The notes under the pieces: generated by a model
The model's input: the letters and a program-made list of their open reading frames with translations, nothing else
Database searches by the model: none
Told to the model about the DNA's origin: nothing
Translations under genes and position numbers: made by a program
Source: Amycolatopsis oliviviridis
Lineage (GTDB): Bacteria > Actinomycetota > Actinomycetes > Mycobacteriales > Pseudonocardiaceae
Reading direction: 5' to 3'
Length of the DNA stretch: 64,000 bases
NCBI RefSeq assembly: GCF_014654365.1
Contig: NZ_BNAY01000001.1
Location: 496,001-560,000 of the forward strand
Shown here: positions 53,399 through 61,514 of the stretch, piece after piece
How the letters are laid out: each line of letters opens with the position of its first letter
How positions within the stretch are numbered: position 1 is the first letter of the stretch

Positions 53399-54196
53399 GT
53401 GAAGAAGGTTGTCGCGATCACGGGTGGCGGTACCGGTATCGGTGCCGCGGTCGCCCGCCGGTACGCCGACGAGGGCGCCCAGGTGGTGGTGCTCGGGCGA
53501 CGGCTCGAACCGCTGGAGAAGGTGGCCGCCGAAACCGGCGCGCACGTCATCGCGTGCGACGCCAGCGATCGCGAAGCCGCCGAAAGCGCGGCGGCGGAGA
53601 TCGTCGGCAAGTTCGGCCGGATCGACGTCGTGGTGGCCAACGCCGGCGGGCACGGTCTCTCGTCGGTGACCGACACTGGCGACGAGGAATGGGAACTGGC
53701 CCTGCGGTCGAACCTGTCCAGCGCCTTCGTGTTCTGCCGGGCGACGCTGCCCACGCTCGTCGAAACCGGCGGTCAGGTGGTCATCGTGTCGTCGCTGGCC
53801 GGGTTGTTCGCCGGGCCGAACGTCGCCGGGTACACCGTCGCCAAGCACGCGCTGATCGGGCTGACGCGCTCGATCGCCCGCGACTACGGGCCGAAGGGCG
53901 TCCGCGCGAACGCGGTCTGCCCCGGCTGGGTGCGCACCCCGATGGCGGACGGCGAGATGGACCAGTTCGCCGAGGCCGCGGGCTTCGACGGTGGTCACGA
54001 CGAGGGCTACCGTCGCGTCACCGCCGAGGTCCCGCTGCGCCGTCCCGCCGAGCCGGAGGAGATCGCGTCGATCGTGCGGTTCCTGGGCTCTTCGGAGTCG
54101 TCGTACATCACCGGCGCGGTGATCGTGGCGGACGGCGGCGCGCACGCCGTCGACCTGCCGACCCTGGCCTTCGAACGCGCGGGCATGGGTTCTTAG
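53399..54196 (+). CDS. Short-chain dehydrogenase/reductase
   Basis: 265 residues. The cofactor motif is TGGGTGIGAAVARRY, with VLGRRLEPL after strand two, so NADP(H) is preferred (Arg-Arg in place of the acidic residue). ANAGGHG, Ser in VIVSSLAG, Tyr-x3-Lys in GYTVAKHAL and the end GAVIVADGGAHA complete the signature. The GTG start follows AAAGGA. It is co-transcribed with the preceding SDR; the opposite cofactor preference suggests two different steps of one pathway. Confidence 0.92.
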   Translation: MKKVVAITGGGTGIGAAVARRYADEGAQVVVLGRRLEPLEKVAAETGAHVIACDASDREAAESAAAEIVGKFGRIDVVVANAGGHGLSSVTDTGDEEWELALRSNLSSAFVFCRATLPTLVETGGQVVIVSSLAGLFAGPNVAGYTVAKHALIGLTRSIARDYGPKGVRANAVCPGWVRTPMADGEMDQFAEAAGFDGGHDEGYRRVTAEVPLRRPAEPEEIASIVRFLGSSESSYITGAVIVADGGAHAVDLPTLAFERAGMGS

Positions 54197-54201
54197 CCAT
54201 A

Positions 54202-54256
54202 GCGCGTGAAGGCCCCCTTCCCTCGGCTCAGCCGAGGGAAGGGGGCCTTCACGCGC
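54202..54256. terminator. Perfect 26-bp hairpin between convergent operons
   Basis: Arms 54202-54227 and 54231-54256 are perfect complements with a three-base loop. The arm contains TGAAGGCCCCCTTCC, identical over 15 bases to the hairpin at 14642. It fills the gap between the SDR stop and the LivF-like stop, and should terminate both. Confidence 0.85.
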
Positions 54257-54257
54257 T

Positions 54258-54953
54258 TCAGGACTCGCCGAGGTAGGCCGCGTGCAGGGTGCCGGGGGAG
54301 TCCAGCAGTTCCTGCGCGGAACCCGCATAGGTGACGCGCCCCGAAGAGACCACCAGCGCATTGCTCGCCACCCCGAGGGCGAGGTGCGTGAACTGCTCGA
54401 CCAGCAGGATCGCCGCCCCCTCCTCGGCGAACCGGGTCACCATCGGCAGCAGCCGGGTGAACACCACGGGCGCGAGGCCCAGCGACATCTCGTCGATCAG
54501 CAGGAACGACGGCCGCGCGGCGAAGGCGCGGGCCAGCACCACCATCTGCTGCTCGCCACCGCTGAGCAGCGCGGCCGGCGAGTCACGACGTTTCTCCAGC
54601 TCCGGGAACAGTTCGAACAGTTCGTCGGCCCGCGTGCGGGTGCGCGCGGTGAGCATCAGGTTCTCCAGCACCGTCAGCCCGCCGAACACGGCCCGCCCCT
54701 GCTCGATATGCGCCAGACCCCGCCGGGCGCGGGAGACCCTCGACTGCTTCGTGATCTCGTCCGGTCCGATGTGGACGGTCCCCGACGCGGCGGGCACCAC
54801 GCCGGAGACGGCCTCCAGCAGACTGGTCTTCCCGGCGCCGTTGGGCCCGACGAGCGCGGTGATCCGCCCCGGTTCCAGGGTGAGGTCGACGTCCCGGATC
54901 ACCGGCCCGGCACCGCGGGTGACCGTCAGCCCCGCTATCCGCAACGCGTTCAC
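54258..54953 (-). CDS. Branched-chain-amino-acid-type ABC ATPase, LivF-like
   Basis: 231 residues with Walker A GPNGAGKTSLLEAVSG, the LivF segment GLAHIEQGRAVFGGLTVLENL, signature LLSGGEQQMVVLARAF and Walker B FLLIDEMSLGLAP. It is one of two ATPases of a Liv-type importer; the other is fused to the LivM permease. The start overlaps the stop of the fused gene (GTGA/ATGA style). Last gene of the operon 59092 to 54258. Confidence 0.94.
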   Translation of the reverse strand: MNALRIAGLTVTRGAGPVIRDVDLTLEPGRITALVGPNGAGKTSLLEAVSGVVPAASGTVHIGPDEITKQSRVSRARRGLAHIEQGRAVFGGLTVLENLMLTARTRTRADELFELFPELEKRRDSPAALLSGGEQQMVVLARAFAARPSFLLIDEMSLGLAPVVFTRLLPMVTRFAEEGAAILLVEQFTHLALGVASNALVVSSGRVTYAGSAQELLDSPGTLHAAYLGES

Positions 54954-56665
54954 AGCATCTCCGTTTCACCCATGTACGCCTTGAGCACGGCCGGATCCGC
55001 GAGCACCTCGGCCTGCGGACCGGAGGCCAGCACACGGCCGAAGTCGAGGACGGTGATCGTGTCGCAGACCGAACGCACCAGGTCGAGGTCGTGCTCGATG
55101 AGCAGCACCGACACCCCGAACCGCGCGGGAACCTGCCGCAGCCGTTCCCCGAACGCGACGTGCTCTTCGTGCGGGAGCCCGGCGGCCGGCTCGTCGAGGA
55201 GCAGAACCCGCGGCCGCGCCAGCAGATGCCCTACGACCTCGACCAGCCTGCGCGCGCCGACGTCCACTTGCGACAGCGGGGTGCGGGCGGCGGGACAGCC
55301 GAAGAAGTCCAGGGCCTCGCCGATCTCGTCGGCGGTGAGCCGTCGGCGAGCGAGGAACTTCAGGTACGCCCCGACAGTCAGTCCCGGCGGGACGCGGTCC
55401 TGCTGGAACGTCCGGCGCAGCCCGGCGCGGGCCCGGGTCGACGGCGACCCGGTCAGGGGCTTTCCGCCGAGTTCCACCGCGCCCTCGGCGTTCGGCAGGA
55501 AGCCGCTGATCGCGTCGACCAGCGTCGACTTGCCCGCGCCGTTGGGCCCGATGACGCCGAGCACCCCGTGCTCCGGGACCGCGATGTCCACTGAGGACAG
55601 TGCGGCCACGTGCCCGAAGTTCACGCTCAGCCCGCGCACGGTGAGCACCGGCGGACCGGGCGCCTTGGGCTCGATTTCCGCGGTCCCGGCGGCGAGGTCG
55701 AGTTTCGCCGGTTCCTTCTTCGACCGCCGATACCACACCTGCCGCACCGTGGTGCCCAGGTTCCCGCCGCCGGCCAGCGCCTGGACGCCGAGGACACCGA
55801 ACACCACGAAACCCCAGTCCTGCGGGATTCCCCAGCGCTTGAGCAGTTCCGGCACCCCGACCCACAGCACCGCGCCGAACACGGCCATGTCGATCAGATG
55901 CGCGCCCGACATGATCGCCAGCACGTACAGCGCCAGCGACTGGATCGCGGTGAAACTGGCCGGGAACGCGAGCCCGACCTGCCCGGTGAGCAGACCGCCG
56001 CTGATCCCGCCGAGGGTGGCGCTCACCGCGAACGCGGTCAGCTTCGACGTCCGCACGCTCGTGCCCGCGGCCGCCGTCCCGCGTTCGGAGAACGCCACCG
56101 CCTGCCACGCGCTGCCCCAGCGGCCCCGGCGCAGGAAGTACACGGCCAGGCAGCACAGCACCAGCACCACGACGGCGAGCTGGAAATAGCTCCGGTCGTC
56201 GGAGAAGGCGTCCGGCCGTTCGACCGAGATCCCGCCGGAGACACCGGGGAACTGGAGCTGGACCAGCGCCAGGTCGGCCGCGGCGGCGAGCCCCAGCGTG
56301 ACGACGGCGAGGTTGATCCCGCGCAGCCGCAACGCCGGGAGACCGACGAGCACGCCGACCACCCCGGCGGCGAGACCGCCGAGGACGAGCCAGGTGAGGA
56401 ACCCGCCCGGCGCCTGCGCCTCGTTCAGCGCGGACACCACCCAGGCGCCGACGGCACCGAACGTCAGCTGGCACAGGGAGATCATCCCCGCGCTGCCGGT
56501 GACCACGCCCAGCCCGAGCAGCGAGATCCCGGCGACGACGGCGCTCATGCCCAGGTAGACGAAGTACCCGTCGAGCCCGACGCTCAGGCCGTAGCCCACC
56601 GCGATCGCCACGATGGCGACCACGAACGGGATCCCGGTGCGTATCCCGCGTTCAGCGAGCCGCAT
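54950..56665 (-). CDS. Fused LivM permease and LivG ATPase
   Basis: 571 residues. Residues 1-310 are a LivM permease: about eight to ten helices, GLGVVTGSAGMISLCQLTFGAVGAW, LPALRLRGINLAVVTLGLAAA and the EAA-like SERGTAAAGTSVRTSKLTAF. After a linker, residues about 335-571 form a LivG ATPase with Walker A GPNGAGKSTLVDAISGF, RRTFQQDRVPPGLTVGAYL, Walker B VLLLDEPAAGLPHEEH and a final GETEML. The ABC signature is unusual, LSQVDVGARRLVEVV instead of an LSxGxQ-type motif. Fusion of LivM and LivG occurs in some actinomycetes. The gene overlaps LivH upstream by 14 bases. Confidence 0.9.
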   Translation of the reverse strand: MRLAERGIRTGIPFVVAIVAIAVGYGLSVGLDGYFVYLGMSAVVAGISLLGLGVVTGSAGMISLCQLTFGAVGAWVVSALNEAQAPGGFLTWLVLGGLAAGVVGVLVGLPALRLRGINLAVVTLGLAAAADLALVQLQFPGVSGGISVERPDAFSDDRSYFQLAVVVLVLCCLAVYFLRRGRWGSAWQAVAFSERGTAAAGTSVRTSKLTAFAVSATLGGISGGLLTGQVGLAFPASFTAIQSLALYVLAIMSGAHLIDMAVFGAVLWVGVPELLKRWGIPQDWGFVVFGVLGVQALAGGGNLGTTVRQVWYRRSKKEPAKLDLAAGTAEIEPKAPGPPVLTVRGLSVNFGHVAALSSVDIAVPEHGVLGVIGPNGAGKSTLVDAISGFLPNAEGAVELGGKPLTGSPSTRARAGLRRTFQQDRVPPGLTVGAYLKFLARRRLTADEIGEALDFFGCPAARTPLSQVDVGARRLVEVVGHLLARPRVLLLDEPAAGLPHEEHVAFGERLRQVPARFGVSVLLIEHDLDLVRSVCDTITVLDFGRVLASGPQAEVLADPAVLKAYMGETEML

Positions 56666-57512
56666 CCCACACCTCCTTGCGCTGCGACCAGAGCAGCAGC
56701 GCGACGATCACGACGAACGGCAGGAAGTACCGCACCACCGAAAGGCCGTCGACCTGGGCGGCCGCGCCCTGGATCAGGCCGAGGCCCAGCCCGCCGCCGA
56801 CCGCGAGGTCCAGCCGGCGGAAACCGCCGAGCAGGGCCGCCGCGGCCGCCGGGACGACCAGCATCGCCAGCGACGTCGCGTCGTTGGACTGCGACGGCGC
56901 GACGATCGAGATGACCAGCGTGCTGACCACCCCGGTGACCGCCCAGACCGCCACGCTGAGCCGTTTCGCCGGGATGCCCAGCAGTTCCGCCGTCGTCGGG
57001 CGTTCGGACAGCGCCCTGAGCTGGACCCCCGCCGGGGTCCGGCTCAGCACCAGCCTGCTGGCGACCGCCACGAGGACCGCCAGCGCCACGGTGACCACGG
57101 TGACCTGGCTGATCACCACGCCGCCGACGGTGACCGCCGGGCCGTCGAGGATCGGATGGAACGGCTGCGGTTTGTTGCCGAACAGGATGAACGACAACGA
57201 GATCAGCAGGAGCAGCACCGCGACGGTGACCGCCGAGCGGGTGCCGGTGTCCGCCTCGGCGAGCCAGGTGGACACGATCCAGCCGAGCAGCGCGCTGAGC
57301 AGCCCGCCGAGCAGGATCCCCGCGACGGTGGCGAGCCACATCGGCAGGCCCAGGTCGACGGCCAGGAACACCGCCACGTAGCAGCCGAACATCCCGGTGG
57401 CCGACTGGGCGAAGTTCACCACCCGCACCAACCGCGACATCAGTGTCAGGCACACCGCCAATACCGCGTACAGTCCGCCGGCGGCCAGGCCTGCCAGCGC
57501 TCCCTGCAGCAT
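56652..57512 (-). CDS. Branched-chain-amino-acid-type ABC permease, LivH-like
   Basis: 286 residues, about eight helices. The LivH start LQGALAGLAAGGLYAVLAVCLTLMSRLVRVVNFAQSATGMFG is characteristic, and the EAA-like loop GVQLRALSERPTTAELLGIPAKRLS contacts the ATPase. It forms the translocation path with the LivM half of the neighbouring fusion. It follows the binding-protein gene by 12 bases. Confidence 0.93.
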   Translation of the reverse strand: MLQGALAGLAAGGLYAVLAVCLTLMSRLVRVVNFAQSATGMFGCYVAVFLAVDLGLPMWLATVAGILLGGLLSALLGWIVSTWLAEADTGTRSAVTVAVLLLLISLSFILFGNKPQPFHPILDGPAVTVGGVVISQVTVVTVALAVLVAVASRLVLSRTPAGVQLRALSERPTTAELLGIPAKRLSVAVWAVTGVVSTLVISIVAPSQSNDATSLAMLVVPAAAAALLGGFRRLDLAVGGGLGLGLIQGAAAQVDGLSVVRYFLPFVVIVALLLWSQRKEVWDAAR

Positions 57513-57524
57513 CGAATCCTCCTG

Positions 57525-58703
57525 TTACTTCTTGGGAATCCGCAGCCAGTCGTTCGCCGCGAGCTCCCACTTGTTGGTGCCGGAGGCGAGCTTGATCGGC
57601 CAGCCCGCGGTGTTGTCGTGGTGCGTCTGGCCCGGCCCGAAGACGTACGGCGTACCGACCATCGGATCCGTGATCGGCTGCATCTCGCGCAGCGCCTTGG
57701 TCACCGACTCGCGGGTGACGTCACCCTTGATCCCCTTGACGACGTCGAGGAAGTACTTCGCCGCCAGGTAACCGCCCTGGCTGAACGAGGTCAGCGGGAT
57801 GTTGTTCTTGGTCATCAGGTCGTGCCAGTCCTTGTTCTGCGGGCTGGCCGTGTCGGTGAACGGGTAGAACTCGGCGGGCACGTACACCCCGGCGCCGGCG
57901 TTGGTGATGGCCTTGGCGTAGTTCTCGCTGTAGACGCTGGTCAGCAGCAGCCAGGTGACGTCGTTCCAGCCCTGCGCCGCGGCGGCCTTGAGCTGGCCGA
58001 TGGAATCCGGCTCGACCGGGTTCACCGTGATCGCCTTGCACCCGGCGTTGCGGGCCTTGACGATGTAGGAGGTGTAGTCGGAACCGCCGTAGGGCACGGT
58101 GGAGTCGAGGTACTTGAGCTTCTTGCCGGTGATGGCCGACCACTCGTCGATGGCCGCCTGGTACGACGGCAGCGTGTTGCCCGCGATCTCCAGCAGCGCG
58201 CAGATGTCGTTCAGCTTCAGCGTTTCCGAGCCGTAGAGCAGGGTCAGCGTCATGTCGTGGTAGGGACCGACGTTGGCCGGGGCGATGTTGGGGCTGGAGA
58301 AGCACGCCGGGTCGACGCCGATGCCCTGGATGGACAGGATCTTCTGCTGCTCGTAGTACTTGTTGTTGATCTCGCACTCGATGAGGCTGGAGGAACCGAC
58401 CAGCGCCACCGCCTCGTCGCGCCCGACGACCTCACGGGCCGCGGCCGCCGCGGCGGCCGGGTCGCCCTTGTCGTCGAGGGCCTTGTACTGGATCTGTCTT
58501 CCGTTCACGCCGCCGCTCGCGTTGGCCGCGTCGAAGACCGCCTTGGCCGCCTGGGAAGCCTCGGGGAAAGTGGCGGCGCCGCTCAGCGCGTTGACCGAGC
58601 CGACCACGATCGGCCCGCCGGCCCCGCTGTCGGCACCCGCACAGCCCGCCGTCGCGAGCAGGACGGCGGCGGAGAGGGCGACCAGGCGCCGCGCGGGCTT
58701 CAC
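57525..58703 (-). CDS. Liv-type periplasmic-binding lipoprotein
   Basis: 392 residues. The lipoprotein signal VKPARRLVALSAAVLLATAGC places the lipidated Cys at 21. The type I binding-protein fold starts at IVVGSVNALSGAATFPE, with QIQYKALDDKGDPAAAAAAAREVV and VGSSSLIECEINNKYY. It is the ligand receptor of the Liv-like importer; in an amine-catabolic setting the ligand may be an amine, amide or amino acid derivative, but the sequence does not say. The GTG start overlaps the SnoaL-like stop (GTGA). Confidence 0.9.
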   Translation of the reverse strand: MKPARRLVALSAAVLLATAGCAGADSGAGGPIVVGSVNALSGAATFPEASQAAKAVFDAANASGGVNGRQIQYKALDDKGDPAAAAAAAREVVGRDEAVALVGSSSLIECEINNKYYEQQKILSIQGIGVDPACFSSPNIAPANVGPYHDMTLTLLYGSETLKLNDICALLEIAGNTLPSYQAAIDEWSAITGKKLKYLDSTVPYGGSDYTSYIVKARNAGCKAITVNPVEPDSIGQLKAAAAQGWNDVTWLLLTSVYSENYAKAITNAGAGVYVPAEFYPFTDTASPQNKDWHDLMTKNNIPLTSFSQGGYLAAKYFLDVVKGIKGDVTRESVTKALREMQPITDPMVGTPYVFGPGQTHHDNTAGWPIKLASGTNKWELAANDWLRIPKK

Positions 58704-59092
58704 CGGTTCTCCATGGCCGCGACGACGGGCACCGAGTCGACGATCTGCTCGAACGAGACGACCTTGCCGCCTTCGAACTTCCACACGTGCGCGACGCGGG
58801 CGGTGAACGAGCGCCCGGTCTCGCGGTGCTTGGCCTGGTAGGTGCCGAGACCGATCACCGCGTCACCGGCGTCGAGGAGATCTCCGAGAGTGAAGGTGTA
58901 GCCGTCCCAGTCCTTCGCGATCGCGCCGAAGACGTTGTCCCGGACCTCCTCCGGACCCGTGTAGGTGCCGGCGTAAGGGAAACCGGCCGCCTCCGTCCAC
59001 GTGGTCTCGGGACCGAGCGGGGCCAGCATGCCCGCCAGATCGCCCCGGTCGCTCGCGGCATAGTGCGCGGCGATGATGTCTAGATTGGACAT
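58700..59092 (-). CDS. SnoaL-like (NTF2-fold) protein
   Basis: 130 residues of the cystatin/NTF2-like fold. An N-terminal helix IIAAHYAASDRGDLAGMLAPL leads into strands such as TWTEAAGFPYAGTYTGPEEV, then ARVAHVWKFEGGKVVSFEQIVDS. This pattern fits SnoaL-like isomerases and cyclases. The start has GGGAG five bases upstream and it is the first gene of the Liv importer operon. It may act on the imported compound or its product; I cannot assign the reaction. Confidence 0.85.
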   Translation of the reverse strand: MSNLDIIAAHYAASDRGDLAGMLAPLGPETTWTEAAGFPYAGTYTGPEEVRDNVFGAIAKDWDGYTFTLGDLLDAGDAVIGLGTYQAKHRETGRSFTARVAHVWKFEGGKVVSFEQIVDSVPVVAAMENR

Positions 59093-59139
59093 TCGAGCTC
59101 CCTGCTGTCTTTGGTGAACCGCGGCTGCGCTTGTGGGGG

Positions 59140-59907
59140 TCAGACCGGTTGAGCGTCGGGGTAGGAGACCGAGCCGAGCGGGTAGATGTGCCCGCCCGCG
59201 CGGGAATGTTCCGACCGGCCGTCGCCGGTCAGGCCGAGGAAGACGCCGGTGGTCTTCAGCGCGTAGCCGAGGTCGTGCAGCCACACGCTCGCCACGGCGA
59301 TGCGGAATTCGCGGAAGCAGAACAGGTAGAGCCCGTCCTGGAACTTCCACACCGTCGACAGGTCCATGTCCCCGTGGCCGCGCTGCACGCCTTCGAGGCA
59401 TTGCCAGGCATAGCGCTGCGAAGACACGTACACGTGCTCGTAAAGGTGTTCCGGGCTGTAGCGGTAGACGTTGCGCTTGCCGATCAGGTCGCGCGACGGC
59501 CCCGGTACCTCACCGGCCGGCGTGCCCGCGTCGGTGGTGCCGGCCCAGAACGTCTGGGAGACACGGGGAACGCCCTCGACGTCCTCGGCGCCGATGACCG
59601 AACGGACGGCGAGCGCACGATGTGTCGTCGTGGAGAAGACGACGGTGAGCGCTTCACCTTCCACGCTGGTAAGGGGGAGATTGACGAAGAAAACGTCTTC
59701 CCGGACGGCGACCGCGTCGTACGGATCCTTGATGCCGTTGCAGGTGACGGTTTCCGCGTCCTCGAACCGCAGCGCGAGCGTCGTCCCGTCGTCGAGGGTG
59801 ACGGTGAGCTCGCGTCCCGACAGGTCCGCGTTGGGCAGGCGGTAGGTGGCTATTCCGGCGGCGAACTCGTCATAAGTACGCCACTGTTCCTCGGGTGCAT
59901 CGGACAT
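59140..59907 (-). CDS. MoaF-family protein (copy 2)
   Basis: 255 residues and the same two-domain layout as the protein at 49875: GRELTVTLDDGTTLALRFED in the N-half, HLYEHVYVSSQRYAWQCLEGVQRGHGDMD and FQDGLYLFCFREFRI in the C-half. The two copies diverge elsewhere, so they probably have different ligands or form a heteromer. It lies 47 bases upstream of the SnoaL-Liv operon and 40 bases downstream of the AraC gene on the same strand. A second MoaF in one amine-oxidase cluster strengthens the functional link between the families. Confidence 0.87.
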   Translation of the reverse strand: MSDAPEEQWRTYDEFAAGIATYRLPNADLSGRELTVTLDDGTTLALRFEDAETVTCNGIKDPYDAVAVREDVFFVNLPLTSVEGEALTVVFSTTTHRALAVRSVIGAEDVEGVPRVSQTFWAGTTDAGTPAGEVPGPSRDLIGKRNVYRYSPEHLYEHVYVSSQRYAWQCLEGVQRGHGDMDLSTVWKFQDGLYLFCFREFRIAVASVWLHDLGYALKTTGVFLGLTGDGRSEHSRAGGHIYPLGSVSYPDAQPV

Positions 59908-59947
59908 GCGGTCATCGTTCAGGCGACCGCCCGGGAAGGGCCAGCCG

Positions 59948-60928
59948 TCACGCGCTGGGCGGCAACAACCGGTCGCTCACGGTCAAGCCGCGGCGCAGTT
60001 CGCTCGGCGAGCAACCGAATTCCGTCTTGAACACGCGGCTGAAATGCGGCGCGTCGACGAAACCCCACTTCGCCGCGATGGCCGCGACGGGCCGTGAAGC
60101 GTGCACAGGGTCGAGTAGTTCACGGCGGCAGTGCTCCAGGCGCCGGGTGCGGATCCAGCTCGAGACGGTCGTGCCTTGTTCGTGGAAGAGGCCGTGCAGA
60201 TGCCGGGTGGAGATGTAGTGCTCGGCGGCGATCTGCGCCGGGCCGAGGTCGGTGGAGGAGAGGTTCGTGTCGATGAAGGCGAGGACCCGGCGCATCAGCT
60301 CGTGGTGTGGCCCGGCCGTCGCGCGCGCGAGATCGAGCTCGCTGGCGAACAGCGTGGCGAGCAGGTCGACCGCCGTATGCGCGAGCCGGACGCCCGCCGG
60401 CCCGCCGAGCTGGTCGAGGTTGCTGCCGAGCTGCGCGAGGAAGGGCACCACCACGTTGCCCATGCCGCGCTTGCCCGACATCGGGACGGCGGTCAGCTGG
60501 CCGACCAGGTCGCGGGGGAGATCGATGAGCCGCTGCGGGAACATCACCACCAGCGTGCGGAAATCCTCTTCGAACGCGAGGGAATACGGACGGTGCGTGT
60601 CGTACAACGCCACGTCACCGGGGCGCAGCATCGCTTCGCGGTTGTCCTGGATCAGCAGCCCGGTCCCGGACAGGATCAGGCTCAGTTTGTAATAGTGCCT
60701 GTCCGCCCTGGCGATGAGCTCGGGCGTCCGCTCGACGACGTGCGCCGAGGCGGTCACCTCGGTCAGCTGGACGTCGTCGGCGCCGCACGAGCGGATGCGG
60801 CCGCGGAAGTGGTCCCGGTGTTCGCTCGTCACGTGCAGTGGCACGAAGGAGTGCGACACCACCGTGCGGAAATCCGTGAAATCTCGCGCGACCGTGGTGG
60901 TGGTCGGGTCGGCGGTGGCGGTGGTCAC
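59948..60928 (-). CDS. AraC-family activator, FeaR-like
   Basis: 326 residues. The N-terminal half is the AraC_binding_2-type sensory domain (FVPLHVTSEHRDHFRGRIRS, LILSGTGLLIQDNREAMLRPGDVALYDTHRPY). The C-terminal double helix-turn-helix reads RRVLAFIDTNLSSTDLGPAQIAAEHYISTRHLHGLFHEQGTTVSSWIRTRRLEHCRREL, then WGFVDAPHFSRVFKTEFGCSPSELRR. This is the architecture of FeaR, which activates the E. coli phenylethylamine oxidase genes. The GTG at 60928 has GAGGTGA four bases upstream. It likely activates the amine-oxidase cluster. Confidence 0.9.
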   Translation of the reverse strand: MTTATADPTTTTVARDFTDFRTVVSHSFVPLHVTSEHRDHFRGRIRSCGADDVQLTEVTASAHVVERTPELIARADRHYYKLSLILSGTGLLIQDNREAMLRPGDVALYDTHRPYSLAFEEDFRTLVVMFPQRLIDLPRDLVGQLTAVPMSGKRGMGNVVVPFLAQLGSNLDQLGGPAGVRLAHTAVDLLATLFASELDLARATAGPHHELMRRVLAFIDTNLSSTDLGPAQIAAEHYISTRHLHGLFHEQGTTVSSWIRTRRLEHCRRELLDPVHASRPVAAIAAKWGFVDAPHFSRVFKTEFGCSPSELRRGLTVSDRLLPPSA

Positions 60929-60963
60929 GAGGTCACCTCGCAGCATCGGGGGGTGAATTTCAT

Positions 60964-60982
60964 ATACGATAAGCGATACGAT
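60964..60982. promoter_or_regulatory. ATACGAT direct repeat upstream of the AraC gene
   Basis: ATACGAT occurs at 60964-60970 and 60976-60982, twelve bases apart, in the 90-base gap before the AraC-family gene. AraC regulators often bind spaced direct repeats, so this may be an autoregulatory site. Confidence 0.4.
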
Positions 60983-61018
60983 GCTGCCGGGCAATGATCG
61001 CGACCAGGTCGTGTCCGG

Positions 61019-61504
61019 TCAGTCGGCGAGGCGGAAGAGGAGGGTCCGAGGGTCCACGTCGACGGGTACCACCGTGCCCGTTTCGTAGCGGCCGACGTCC
61101 TCGCTGAGCACTCGCGCGCTGAACGGTGTCATGCCCGGACCGGTGACGACGAGGTCGACGTCGTCCGCCGGGGTGCTCACCTCGCCGACCCAGATCCGTG
61201 TGCTGGAAACGACTTCCGCCTTCGCCCGGACACCGGTCCGGTCGAGTGCGCGGTGGGTCTCGCGGGCCCGGGCTTTCTGCCACAGGTGAGAGGCGACGAC
61301 ACCCGCTCCGCCGATCGTGAACACCACACCCATGGCGACGACGACCAGGCGGTCGTCGTCGCCGGGCTCGAAGTGGGTGCTGATCCAGAGCAGGGCTGGG
61401 CCGATCAGGACCAGTACGGTCATGAAGAAGCCCATCAGGCATCCGATCATGGTGAAGGCGGGCAGCTCCGGGGCTTCCTTGCCCTGGCGCTCCGGAGTCT
61501 TCAC
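61019..61504 (-). CDS. Small membrane protein, DUF3592-like
   Basis: 161 residues with two hydrophobic helices (about 17-42, MIGCLMGFFMTVLVLIGPALLW, and 55-73, VVVAMGVVFTIGGAGVV). A cytoplasmic or external beta-rich domain follows, containing ALDRTGVRAKAEVVSSTRI and GTVVPVDVDPRTLLFRL. The A-x-V/A-x-V-V then V-P-V-x-V-D-P arrangement is what DUF3592-type proteins show; this is a tentative match. It follows the secreted protein gene by ten bases on the same strand and may share its transcript. The function is unknown. Confidence 0.75.
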   Translation of the reverse strand: MKTPERQGKEAPELPAFTMIGCLMGFFMTVLVLIGPALLWISTHFEPGDDDRLVVVAMGVVFTIGGAGVVASHLWQKARARETHRALDRTGVRAKAEVVSSTRIWVGEVSTPADDVDLVVTGPGMTPFSARVLSEDVGRYETGTVVPVDVDPRTLLFRLAD

Positions 61505-61514
61505 GAGGGCGACG

